Below, piece by piece: positions 46,497 through 54,548 of a stretch of DNA of 54,832 nucleotides. This stretch comes from Clostridia bacterium (GTDB taxonomy: Bacteria; Bacillota; Clostridia; Oscillospirales; Oscillospiraceae). The notes beneath the pieces were generated by a model. That model did not search any database. It had not been told where the DNA came from and was given only the letters and a program-made list of their open reading frames with translations. The position numbers were made by a program, and so were the translations under genes. The stretch covers positions 1-54,832 of the forward strand of contig SAAS01000011.1 of assembly GCA_009929315.1 (NCBI GenBank), written 5' to 3'. Numbering within the stretch: the first letter of the stretch is position 1; each line of letters opens with the position of its first letter.

Positions 46497-46673
46497 ATGG
46501 AAAAGACAACTATGAGTGTGCAGGAACTATCCGCACAGCTCGGCATAAGCCTGCCAAAGGCGTATGAACTCGTAAAGACGCCGGACTTTCCTACCATACG
46601 GATTGGTACGAGAATCTTGATTCCGGTAGACGCCTTTCGAGAATGGCTGATTATCAACTCGTCCCACGAGTAA
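46497..46673 (+). CDS. Excisionase-like helix-turn-helix protein (58 aa)
   Basis: A 58-residue protein of the excisionase/MerR-like helix-turn-helix family. MSVQELSAQLGISLPKAYEL is the recognition unit, followed by FPTIRIGTRILIPVDAFREW, the wing and C-terminal tryptophan typical of the family. AAGGAG lies about 10 nt upstream. The stop codon overlaps the ATG of the primase-helicase gene (TAATG), so they are translationally coupled. It is the first gene of the satellite-like module. Confidence 0.82.
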   Translation: MEKTTMSVQELSAQLGISLPKAYELVKTPDFPTIRIGTRILIPVDAFREWLIINSSHE

Positions 46674-49003
46674 TGACAACAAAAAAACACGGAAAGGAGG
46701 TGAGCAAGACGGCGGATGCAATGCAGGAACTCAAGGAGATGAAAATCTGGTTCCATTGGCGATGGGTTACAGATAAAAATGGAAAACCTAAGAAAATGCC
46801 CTTCGCGGCAAACGGAGGTGAGACCGGGACTGATGAAGGACACCGCCATACATGGGTTAACTACGATGAAGCAGTAGTTGCAGTAGAAAAATTTCACGCT
46901 GCCGGTGTCGGCTTCAAAGTTCCTGAAGGTTACTTCTTCCTTGATATAGACCATAAAGAACTCACAGACCCGCTGGTACAAATGCTTCTTACTCGGTTCG
47001 ATTCCTATACGGAACGTTCTGTCAGCGGTGGCGGTATACATATTTACGGTAAATGTGATTTCACCACGCTGCCGACCTATACTGATAAGGAAGGCAAGAC
47101 CAAGCTTGACAAGCAGTACTATCAGAAAAACCCAAACAATGATCTGGAGCTATATGTCGGTGGCATTACAAACCGCTTCGCGGCCTACACTGGGAATATC
47201 ATCGAGGACAAACCCCTCCGGGAGTGTACCGCCGCCGTTCTTACCACCCTAGATAAAAATATGCGCCGAAAGGAAAAGGTCAAGTACAGCGAAAAGCGTG
47301 ACGGCGACCGTACCGATTTCGATATCGTCTGTAATCTCCGGAAGCAGAAGAACGGCGAGAAGTTCAAAAAGCTGTATGACGATGGCGATTTCAGCGATTA
47401 CGGCTCACAGTCCGAAGGGGACGCTGCACTCTGCGCCATTATCGCTTTTCGCACCGGCCCAGACCCCGCAGCCATAGATGAGGTGTTTCGTGGCTCCGCA
47501 CTCTACCGTGACAAATGGGAGCGAAACGATTACCGGGAAGGCACTATTAACGCTGGTATTGAAGGCTGTCACGGCACGTTCCATCGCTCCAAAATGGGAC
47601 ACCCCTACTTTATCAAATTTGATGAGAATACAGGCGCACCGTATGTCAGTGTACCGCTTCTTGCCAAGTATGTGCGTGAACACCTCTGCTATGTGCTTGT
47701 AAGGGACAACGGCAAGCAGGGCCTACTTAAATATGTATACGAGAAAGGCTGTTACAGGCTTTATGCGGACAATATGCTTATGGGCATTATCAAGGGGTAT
47801 ATCGCGGAATACGATGAGGAACTCGTGAAAATGAGTAAGGTCAGCGAAACCCTGCAGCATATTACCACCGACCTCAACTATGTTGGACAGGATACGCTCA
47901 ATTCAAATGAGGAATTAATAAACTTCAGTAACGGTCTGCTTCGTATAACGGCAGATGAAACAACTCTCATGCCGCACTCGCCGGATATCCTCTCTACCAT
48001 ACAAATCCCATGTAACTGGACAGGCAAAGAAACGCCCACACCCGTTTTTGACAGATATATGCACACGCTCTCAAACGGTGACAAAGCCATAGAGCAGCTG
48101 TTGCTTGAGTTTATCGGCGCTTGCATTTCCAATATAAAAGGCTGGCGCATGAAAAAAGCGCTGTTCCTTGTGGGTGACGGAGATACCGGCAAATCCCAGT
48201 TAAAAAGTCTGGTGGAGCGGTTGCTGGGCAAAGACAATTTTATCGGCATTGATTTAAAGGATATTGAGGCTCGTTTCGGCACAGGTGCTATTTACGGCAC
48301 ACGCCTTGCCGGTAGTTCGGATATGAGTTTCCTGTCGGTGGATGAACTAAAGACCTTCAAGAAAATGACCGGCGGCGATAGCTTGTTTGCCGAGTTCAAG
48401 GGTCAGCAGGGCTTTGAGTTCACCTATAACGGTTTGCTCTGGTTTTGTATGAACAGGCTGCCGAAGTTTGGTGGCGATGACGGGAAATGGGTCTACGACC
48501 GCATCATGGTGGTGAATTGCCCAAATGTAATTTCCAAGGAAAAGCAGGACAAAACGCTCCTAGACAAAATGTACACCGAGCGAGATGGCATCGTCTACAA
48601 GTCGATAAAGGCACTCCAGACGGTTATCGCTAATGGCTACCGTTTCTCCGAGCCGGATTCCGTCAGCAAGGCGCGTAATACTTATATGAATGAAAACAAT
48701 ACGGTCATTAGCTTCTATGAGGCGTGTATGATGCCGCGTCCGAACGACAAGATTGAAGATAGCTGCACCACTGGGCGCATTTACAAGGTCTACAAAGCAT
48801 GGTGCATGGACAATAACAATGGCTACGCAAAGACCTACAGGGAGTTCCGTGAGACCCTTGCCTCACATCTTGGCACCACTTTCAACGTTATGACCGTAAA
48901 GCGAAATATTGGTTCTTTTTATCGCGATTACACGCTCAACATGGAATCAAAGCAACAATACACAAATTCCTATGGCTATGATAGCACAGAGTTTCTTGCT
49001 TAG
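46673..49003 (+). CDS. Phage/plasmid primase-helicase (AEP-like primase + D5/SF3 helicase)
   Basis: A 776-residue replication protein. The N-terminal half resembles archaeo-eukaryotic primase-polymerases of mobile elements: FFLDIDHKE carries acidic residues (D91, D93), and SVSGGGIHIYGK is the conserved serine-glycine-histidine motif. The C-terminal half is a D5/P4-type helicase with Walker A VGDGDTGKSQ (about residues 499-508) and GLLWFCMNRLPKFGGDDG near motif C. The start uses TAATG coupling; no good ribosome binding site precedes it. Its TAG stop is the first base triplet of the repeat region that may be its origin. Confidence 0.85.
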   Translation: MTTKKHGKEVSKTADAMQELKEMKIWFHWRWVTDKNGKPKKMPFAANGGETGTDEGHRHTWVNYDEAVVAVEKFHAAGVGFKVPEGYFFLDIDHKELTDPLVQMLLTRFDSYTERSVSGGGIHIYGKCDFTTLPTYTDKEGKTKLDKQYYQKNPNNDLELYVGGITNRFAAYTGNIIEDKPLRECTAAVLTTLDKNMRRKEKVKYSEKRDGDRTDFDIVCNLRKQKNGEKFKKLYDDGDFSDYGSQSEGDAALCAIIAFRTGPDPAAIDEVFRGSALYRDKWERNDYREGTINAGIEGCHGTFHRSKMGHPYFIKFDENTGAPYVSVPLLAKYVREHLCYVLVRDNGKQGLLKYVYEKGCYRLYADNMLMGIIKGYIAEYDEELVKMSKVSETLQHITTDLNYVGQDTLNSNEELINFSNGLLRITADETTLMPHSPDILSTIQIPCNWTGKETPTPVFDRYMHTLSNGDKAIEQLLLEFIGACISNIKGWRMKKALFLVGDGDTGKSQLKSLVERLLGKDNFIGIDLKDIEARFGTGAIYGTRLAGSSDMSFLSVDELKTFKKMTGGDSLFAEFKGQQGFEFTYNGLLWFCMNRLPKFGGDDGKWVYDRIMVVNCPNVISKEKQDKTLLDKMYTERDGIVYKSIKALQTVIANGYRFSEPDSVSKARNTYMNENNTVISFYEACMMPRPNDKIEDSCTTGRIYKVYKAWCMDNNNGYAKTYREFRETLASHLGTTFNVMTVKRNIGSFYRDYTLNMESKQQYTNSYGYDSTEFLA

Positions 49004-49320
49004 TGGTCGAACTCCTATTTGGTGGTCGTTCCGGTGGTCGATGAAAAGAGAACGACCACCGCAGAAATGCCCACGCCGCAACGCTTTCAGAGCCTAGGTG
49101 GTCGTAGTGGTCGTTCTTTGAACTTCTTAGGAGAATTTTAAGAAAGTTTGTATTTAATACGGATATGCAATAAAGATTTTATAAGTGTGAATATAAACTA
49201 AAAAGTTCGACCACTTCGACCACTAAATGGCTCAAGTCCTTGATATTAAAGGCTTTATTCGGTGGTCGTCGCAAATAGTTCTACCACCGGAACGACCACC
49301 AAATAGGAGAACGACCACTA
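49001..49320. repeat. 320-bp repeat segment: 38-bp inverted repeats and eleven GTGGTCG iterons
   Basis: The ends 49001-49038 and 49283-49320 are inverted repeats, 36 of 38 bases identical. GTGGTCG occurs in either orientation at 49003, 49022, 49034, 49053(-), 49098, 49107, 49208(-), 49217(-), 49262, 49293(-) and 49312(-). The middle (49130-49205) is AT-rich. No gene fits. Position after the primase-helicase and the iteron/AT-rich layout suggest a replication origin. Confidence 0.85.
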
Positions 49321-49341
49321 TTATTTAAGGAGATGAACAAA

Positions 49342-49620
49342 ATGAAGAACTATCACATTTACAGCACGAAGGACAATCGGACGATTCCCACAGAAAATAT
49401 GACACCGGATGACTTCTCCAATGACAAGTACGAAGGCAGATACATCATGCAGACCTTGGATGGCTTGACAGTTGTTGTGACGAGCAGTGTCTCCGCAGAG
49501 CCTGCGAGATGGCGTGTGGTCCACAGCAACTGTGCCAGCTACTTTCTGTCCCGCGAGCAAGCTATGGACTACTGTCGTAAGTGCGGCTACAAATTCGTGA
49601 AAGGAGGTATTGGAAAATGA
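49342..49620 (+). CDS. Hypothetical small protein of the satellite module
   Basis: A 92-residue protein of unknown function. It is mostly polar with no membrane segment; SREQAMDYCRKCGYKFVKGG near the C-terminus has a C-x2-C pair. The ATG at 49342 is chosen because AAGGAG lies 9 nt upstream; the in-frame ATG at 49333 directly abuts that site. It begins just after the iteron segment. Confidence 0.6.
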   Translation: MKNYHIYSTKDNRTIPTENMTPDDFSNDKYEGRYIMQTLDGLTVVVTSSVSAEPARWRVVHSNCASYFLSREQAMDYCRKCGYKFVKGGIGK

Positions 49621-49891
49621 TGCTTTTGGCAGAAACAGGCATTGCTCTTATGACAGAATCCATCTGCTCACCAAGGATGGCAAGCCGGTGACCGGGGAAG
49701 GTCATATCTCTGTAATAAAAGATTCTGGAAAGCGGCACTGGGCACCGTATAAAAATTCGCATAAGTTTTTCGGGTATATACCCACAACAATTATTTTAAT
49801 AGGAGGAATTTACAATGGCAAATTATCCGCTTACCAAAATGAACAAAGAAGGAACGCTTCTTCGCCCGCAGCACTCATACTACTCAGATGA
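49610..49891 (+). CDS. Uncertain small ORF, TTG start
   Basis: The 93-codon frame begins at a TTG at 49610 overlapping the previous gene and runs into the next. Its middle (IHLLTKDGKPVTGEGHISVI followed by KDSGKRHWAPYKN) reads like real protein. The start is poor and the well-placed ATG (49617, with GGAGG 9 nt upstream) is in another frame that stops after 24 codons. Possible frameshifted or decayed gene; likely coding only to about 49800. Confidence 0.35.
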   Translation: MENDAFGRNRHCSYDRIHLLTKDGKPVTGEGHISVIKDSGKRHWAPYKNSHKFFGYIPTTIILIGGIYNGKLSAYQNEQRRNASSPAALILLR

Positions 49892-50123
49892 ATACGCACA
49901 GGCCATTTGCGACCTTTATCTTTCCGATGAAATTATCAAGGACGAAAAAGACGATACTCATACCCGCTATCGCCTACATGCGAAACAGCCACATAACATT
50001 GAAATGGCTCTTGCTTATGACCTTATGTGCCCTAAATGCAATAGTCGTTTGAAGCAGATCGGCAGAACACTCACAGCTCACGAACTCGGGCAGTATGCTT
50101 GCCCGGTTTGTGATAAACGATAA
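49815..50123 (+). CDS. Small zinc-ribbon-like protein upstream of the capsid gene
   Basis: A 102-residue hypothetical protein with a C-terminal CPKC...CPVC pattern (about residues 72 to 99), which suggests a zinc ribbon. TAGGAGG precedes the ATG. It ends 15 nt before the capsid gene and is probably cotranscribed with it. No named family is recognised. Confidence 0.65.
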   Translation: MANYPLTKMNKEGTLLRPQHSYYSDEYAQAICDLYLSDEIIKDEKDDTHTRYRLHAKQPHNIEMALAYDLMCPKCNSRLKQIGRTLTAHELGQYACPVCDKR

Positions 50124-50138
50124 GGAGGAACCCCCACT

Positions 50139-51098
50139 ATGAACTATACTGAAAGCAAAATCCACACCGGTCAGCCGGAGTACAGCAAGAACTTCTGGAA
50201 CGCCATGCGCGGTCGTGAAGGTTATTATGACAGTCTTTCTAAAGGTCGCAGTGCAGCAACTGATACTTATGCTATGCCAAATAGTACAGATAACAAGTAC
50301 ATGGTGGCTCTCGAGCAAGAGAGCCTGTTCCGTAAAATCGGCACTTCCTTTAAGATCTACGGCGGTTCTTATCATATTCTCGCCAAAGATTGTAATGACA
50401 TTGCCCAGTGGGTACCTGAGGGCGGAATGATTCCAATCTACGATGGTATACACGACTTCACCGTTAACACCGTGGAAAGCTGGAAACTGGCCACTTTTGT
50501 AAAACTGGATGGGGAATTCGTCCACGATGCCAGCTTCGACATTGAGAACTACCTTATCAAGCGTCTTGCCAGGAACTTTGGCAGGTCAGAGGACAGTGCC
50601 TTTATCAACGGCACCGGAGCACAGATGCCCACTGGTATTCTAAACCCAGCCAATGGTGCAGAAGTCGCTTTGACCACCGATTCCATTTCCTATGATGACG
50701 TCATCCGTCTGTACTTCTCACTGCAGCCGGAGTATCGCAAGAAAGCCACGTGGCTCATGAACGACGAGACAGCTCTAGCCCTGCGCACCCTCAAGGACAG
50801 CACCGGGAACTACCTCTGGCGTGCCAGCGATGACACCATTCTCGGTAAGAAGGTTATTATCTCTGAATTTATGCCCAATGCCGAATCCAGTACCAAACCG
50901 ATAGCCTTTGGTGATTTCAGCTACTACTGGGTCATAGACAGAAGTCCTATCACCGTCCGAACCCTATTAGAGAAGTTTGCTACGCTCGACCAGATTGGTT
51001 ATTTGGCCTTTGAGTTCCTTGACGGGAAACTTGTCCGCCGCGAGGCAGTACAGGTTATTCAAATGAATACAACCGACCCTGCCGACACGGAGGCGTAA
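50139..51098 (+). CDS. HK97-fold phage major capsid protein
   Basis: A 319-residue protein matching the phage_capsid family. KDCNDIAQWVPEGGMIPIYD is followed by the FVKLDGEFVHDASFDIENYL segment, then LARNFGRSEDSAFINGTGAQ, TGILN, and KKATWLMNDETALALRTLKD. The N-terminus before the E-loop region is short, with no long scaffolding domain and no adjacent protease. Neighbours supply no portal, terminase or tail gene. AAGGAGG precedes the ATG by 11 nt. Encapsulin is a less likely alternative, since the motifs fit phage capsids better. Confidence 0.9.
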   Translation: MNYTESKIHTGQPEYSKNFWNAMRGREGYYDSLSKGRSAATDTYAMPNSTDNKYMVALEQESLFRKIGTSFKIYGGSYHILAKDCNDIAQWVPEGGMIPIYDGIHDFTVNTVESWKLATFVKLDGEFVHDASFDIENYLIKRLARNFGRSEDSAFINGTGAQMPTGILNPANGAEVALTTDSISYDDVIRLYFSLQPEYRKKATWLMNDETALALRTLKDSTGNYLWRASDDTILGKKVIISEFMPNAESSTKPIAFGDFSYYWVIDRSPITVRTLLEKFATLDQIGYLAFEFLDGKLVRREAVQVIQMNTTDPADTEA

Positions 51099-51108
51099 CA
51101 AACCCGAG

Positions 51109-51142
51109 CCGGGAGAGTTTATCTAACGATAGGCCCTCCCGG
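51109..51142 (+). terminator. Probable terminator after the capsid gene
   Basis: CCGGGAG (51109-51115) pairs with CTCCCGG (51136-51142), loop 20 nt, followed by the T-rich TCTTATATTTATTC. Confidence 0.6.
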
Positions 51143-51900
51143 TCTTATATTTATTCTCTATTTCAACTACTTACGTACAACAAAATCATTTTCATGTATT
51201 TTTGTTCAGAAATGCTTTTATACCCCCTTTGAAACCGCGTTTTTTAACACGAAGCCCCACACCGCTATCCAAATTTTATCACACAGAGATATGACCCTCC
51301 CGGTAGGGTTACTGTGCGAATTTCTCATACCTGAATGCCGAATTGCTCGTAAGGTTTCTAAGCAGTACCTTACGAGCGATTTTATATTCGTCACCAATGA
51401 AACCAAGCCGTAGAAGGAAACAGCTGAAAGCATATTTTCGTTGTCGGTCATTGCAGCAAAAGCTTTCTTTAACAAAGGATCCTTAGCTGAAACGATTTTA
51501 AATCGGGTCAGGAGTATTTGTTCGTAAATTGATATTTTGGTATTTGGATTGTGAGCATATCCTCTGTCTCAACCGACTCAATAGCAGGATCCGCTTTGAA
51601 GCCCGGTTCTTCAAAATTTAATGAATGCATCAATAGTTCTCTCAGGGGTTTCTTCCTAAACATTGTCATCCAGACTGTCCGGCAGGAATGTGACCTGATT
51701 CCGATCATAGCCCTGAATACACTCAATTTTCCACTCCCATCCTCTTCTCATATTTGCAACAATCTATGGCTTTATAACGCCGATTTTTCCGTTGATATTC
51801 AACCATCTTTCGAGTTTTCGAACAGTCCGCTTGCTATAATCACCGGTCAGAGTGATTAATACGATGACCTATAATATATAATATAGAAGGAGAATCTTTT
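51143..51900. other. 758-bp region without a convincing gene
   Basis: Only short frames occur (minus 51218-51475, minus 51508-51726, plus 51551-51859), none with a recognisable motif or good ribosome binding site. A perfect 11-bp stem GCTCGTAAGGT with its complement (51345-51355, 51367-51377) stands out. Near 51838-51857 AATCAC and GTGATT form an inverted repeat before the integrase gene. It may be a decayed gene region. Confidence 0.4.
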
Positions 51901-52884
51901 ATGACTGGAACTTTAGTTCGCGCAACATCTCCCCGACCCTTGACGATTCGAACTCGTCTGGCATCTCATCCCGCAGTAACAACAATCACAATGAACGACA
52001 TAATAGACGAATGGCTTAAATACGAGGAAAGTCAGATAAAAATTTCGAGCGTGTCTACTTATAGGTGTTATGCTAGAAAGCAAATTCGGCCGGTGCTCGG
52101 CAACATACTGGCAGATAAACTGACGGATACTGATGTTTCTAATTTTCTTGCGACCATTTGTAGCCCGAATCAGGGTTTTGCCAAAAAGACGGTACATCTG
52201 ATTGCCAACATCCTAAAGCAATTGCTTATATTCGGCAAAAAATATGGTGTGACTGTAGATCCAGCCATTTGCAATATCCGCTCGAAATCTAGTAGCCAGC
52301 GCACGGCAAACACCCTGACTAACGAGGAACAGGGCAAGATTATCGAAACTCTTGGTAACTGCAAACGCCCGTCAGACATAGCTGTTCTTCTCAGTTTGAA
52401 AACAGGGCTGCGCGTGGGAGAATTAGGTAGTCTGTTGTGGGGTGATATAGATTTTGAAGCGGGATTTCTAAATGTCCGGCGTACCATTGAGCGTATCTAC
52501 AATGCTGAAGGCACTACGACTGTATATATTGGAGAGCCGAAAAGCGAGTGCTCGAAACGCAAGGTGCCGCTTGCACCAGGATTGCTTAAGTTTCTCGAGG
52601 AGCACAGGCAGGCAGATGATATATACGTAACCTCCGGCAGTACAAAGCCACAGGAGGTAGCAACCCTGCAGAAACATTTTAAAGTGGTGCTCGGGCGTGC
52701 CGGCATACGCGACATCAACTTTCACGCCCTTAGGCATACTTTCGCAACCCGCTGCGTGGAGAAAGGTTTTGACGTAAAGAGCCTGAGCATGATACTCGGT
52801 CACTCGGACGTGAGTATAACACTAAACACTTATGTGCATCCATCAATGGAGAATCTGAGAAACATGATGCAGAACCTCGAATAG
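51901..52884 (+). CDS. Tyrosine recombinase (integrase) of the satellite-like module
   Basis: A 327-residue integrase with an N-terminal core-binding SAM-like domain (about residues 30-120) and a catalytic domain. Catalytic residues are all visible: arginine in KTGLRVGELGSLLW, HALRHTFATRC, GHSDVSITLNTYVHP. It is shorter than the tRNA-Ala integrase at 34166 and only broadly similar. AAGGAG lies 8 nt before the ATG. It is followed by a terminator at 52914. The attachment site was not found. Confidence 0.93.
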   Translation: MTGTLVRATSPRPLTIRTRLASHPAVTTITMNDIIDEWLKYEESQIKISSVSTYRCYARKQIRPVLGNILADKLTDTDVSNFLATICSPNQGFAKKTVHLIANILKQLLIFGKKYGVTVDPAICNIRSKSSSQRTANTLTNEEQGKIIETLGNCKRPSDIAVLLSLKTGLRVGELGSLLWGDIDFEAGFLNVRRTIERIYNAEGTTTVYIGEPKSECSKRKVPLAPGLLKFLEEHRQADDIYVTSGSTKPQEVATLQKHFKVVLGRAGIRDINFHALRHTFATRCVEKGFDVKSLSMILGHSDVSITLNTYVHPSMENLRNMMQNLE

Positions 52885-52913
52885 TTAAAATATATCGCCC
52901 TAATATAACTGAC

Positions 52914-52947
52914 CGGTGGCACAGGACAAAAACCGTGCCACCATTTT
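52914..52947 (+). terminator. Terminator of the integrase gene
   Basis: GGTGGCAC pairs with GTGCCACC across a 12-nt loop, followed by ATTTTTG. Confidence 0.8.
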
Positions 52948-53029
52948 TGTATTTAGAAACGGAAACAAAAGGCTGCTAATAGTTAAGCGCCGGTGAAACA
53001 CTGCAATTTGCAACCGCTTAGTTTATGTG

Positions 53030-53192
53030 TTCTGCATAAAAACTATTTGTTCTGCACATAATCTCACCAGCAATGTGCAGAATTGATTTTATTGTACGGA
53101 AAGATATTTCCCATTGGTTCTGCCCAGCAAGCATTGACTTCTACATAATTTGTAGATATAATAGTGCAGAACAACGCCGTTGATGGGCAGAA
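53030..53192. promoter_or_regulatory. Six TTCTGC/GCAGAA operator-like repeats and fic promoter
   Basis: TTCTGC at 53030, 53050 and 53118; GCAGAA at 53077, 53166 and 53187. The pair at 53050 and 53073-53082 forms the inverted repeat TTCTGCACAT/ATGTGCAGAA. A strong promoter TTGACT (53134-53139), 17 nt, TATAAT (53157-53162) lies among them, with one half-site at the expected start. This points to tight repression, perhaps by the Fic protein's own winged helix. Confidence 0.75.
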
Positions 53193-53204
53193 AGGAATTC
53201 GCCT

Positions 53205-54278
53205 ATGAGGAATTTTAATTATACTGCAGTTCCCGAGGAATTATTGAACTACGAAATAATGAACCTTATCTCCGCAATACATGAATATAAAGGGAAGCAG
53301 GATCTGTTTATAGAAGCCAAACCAGATGTTCTTGACACAATGCTAGAAATAGCAAAAATACAAAGTACCGGTGCTTCTAATAGAATTGAAGGAATTTACA
53401 CCTCGGACGAACGTCTGGATGCGCTTGTAAAATACAAAGCTGAGCCGCGGAATCGCTCTGAACGTGAGATTGCAGGCTATCGCGAAGTTCTGAGTCTGGT
53501 TCACGAAAGCTACGACTACATGATTCCCCGAACAAATGTTATCCTACAAATGCATAGAGATTTATATCATTTCAATCCATCTTCAATCGGAGGAAATTTC
53601 AAAAACTCTGATAATATCATTGCTGAAACTGATGTAAGCGGTAATCGCAGGGTTCGATTTATACCGCTTTCAGCATTTGAAACACCCGAAGCTGTTGACA
53701 GGCTGACCGACACATTCGTGGAAGCAATAAAGGCGGATAAATATGATCCCCTTCTTCTTATTCCGATGTTTATCTTGGATTTTTTGTGTATTCATCCTTT
53801 TAACGACGGAAACGGGAGGATGAGCCGACTTCTCACACTGCTTCTTTTATACCGCTCCGGCTATATTGTCGGCAAGTATATAAGCATTGAAATTATTATT
53901 GAGAAGACAAAAGAAACCTATTATGATACATTGCAGGAAAGTTCCATCAACTGGCAAGAAGAAAAAAATACTTATTTCCCATTCGTAAAGTATTATCTGG
54001 AGGTTATACTAAGCGCCTACAAAGAATTTGCCAGCCGAGTTGAATTGATGCAGAATCGTGGATTGTCAAAGCCGGAACGCATACGTGTGCTGTTTGACAA
54101 CACCCTGCAAAGGCTCTCAAAACGCACCATTTTGGATAAATGCCCTGATATAAGCACCTCAACCGTAGAGGTAACCCTAGCTTCGCTATTAAAGGAAGGT
54201 TATATCATTAAGATTGAAGCCGGTAAGAATACTGCGTATATCCGAAACACAGATTATCCTAATCAAGCTGAAAAATAG
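53205..54278 (+). CDS. Fic family protein with N-terminal inhibitory motif and C-terminal winged helix
   Basis: A 357-residue Fic-domain protein; most such enzymes transfer AMP from ATP to target proteins. The catalytic motif HPFNDGNGR is intact (near residue 205). An N-terminal segment STGASNRIEGI fits the [S/T]xxxE[G/N] inhibitory helix, so it is probably class II and auto-inhibited. The C-terminus (about 290-357, RTILDKCPDISTSTVEVTLA) reads as a winged helix, consistent with DNA binding and autoregulation. AGAAAGG precedes the ATG. No partner antitoxin gene is present. Confidence 0.92.
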   Translation: MRNFNYTAVPEELLNYEIMNLISAIHEYKGKQDLFIEAKPDVLDTMLEIAKIQSTGASNRIEGIYTSDERLDALVKYKAEPRNRSEREIAGYREVLSLVHESYDYMIPRTNVILQMHRDLYHFNPSSIGGNFKNSDNIIAETDVSGNRRVRFIPLSAFETPEAVDRLTDTFVEAIKADKYDPLLLIPMFILDFLCIHPFNDGNGRMSRLLTLLLLYRSGYIVGKYISIEIIIEKTKETYYDTLQESSINWQEEKNTYFPFVKYYLEVILSAYKEFASRVELMQNRGLSKPERIRVLFDNTLQRLSKRTILDKCPDISTSTVEVTLASLLKEGYIIKIEAGKNTAYIRNTDYPNQAEK

Positions 54279-54316
54279 AGTAGCCGATAAAAGCATTTGT
54301 TTGGAGTCACTAGCAG

Positions 54317-54346
54317 AGGGAGTCGCACTTTAGACTCCCTTTTTTT
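54317..54346 (+). terminator. Terminator of the fic gene
   Basis: AGGGAGTC pairs with GACTCCCT across an 8-nt loop, followed by a seven-T run ending at 54346. Confidence 0.88.
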
Positions 54347-54548
54347 GTTATTTTACTATGCTTCATGGCACTAAAATTTGTAATCAAAAGCTCAATATGA
54401 TTCACGCAGCTTATCTTTTGCTTAAAAACTATGTTGGCTAATAAGTTATGATTATGGCCATTATTTCGGAATTATCGCAGTAATAACGCAATAATTATTA
54501 TCATATTATTCCTATGGAATTGCTTGCTACAAGGAGGAGTTTCATTAT

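Larger units (their letters stand above)
46497..52884. mobile_element. Phage-satellite-like integrated module (limits approximate)
   Basis: From the excisionase-like gene to a tyrosine integrase: primase-helicase, repeat-rich noncoding segment, small ORFs, HK97-type capsid protein, integrase. No terminase, portal, protease, tail or lysis genes are seen. The gene ends are used as limits because no flanking att repeat was found by eye. Confidence 0.65.

Noticed and set aside
49001..49320. CRISPR array
   Set aside because: The repeat units are 7-9 bp, in both orientations and irregularly spaced, unlike CRISPR repeats and spacers; no cas genes are nearby.
50139..51098. Encapsulin nanocompartment shell
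   Set aside because: The motifs fit the phage_capsid family better, and the neighbours are primase and integrase genes with no cargo enzyme.
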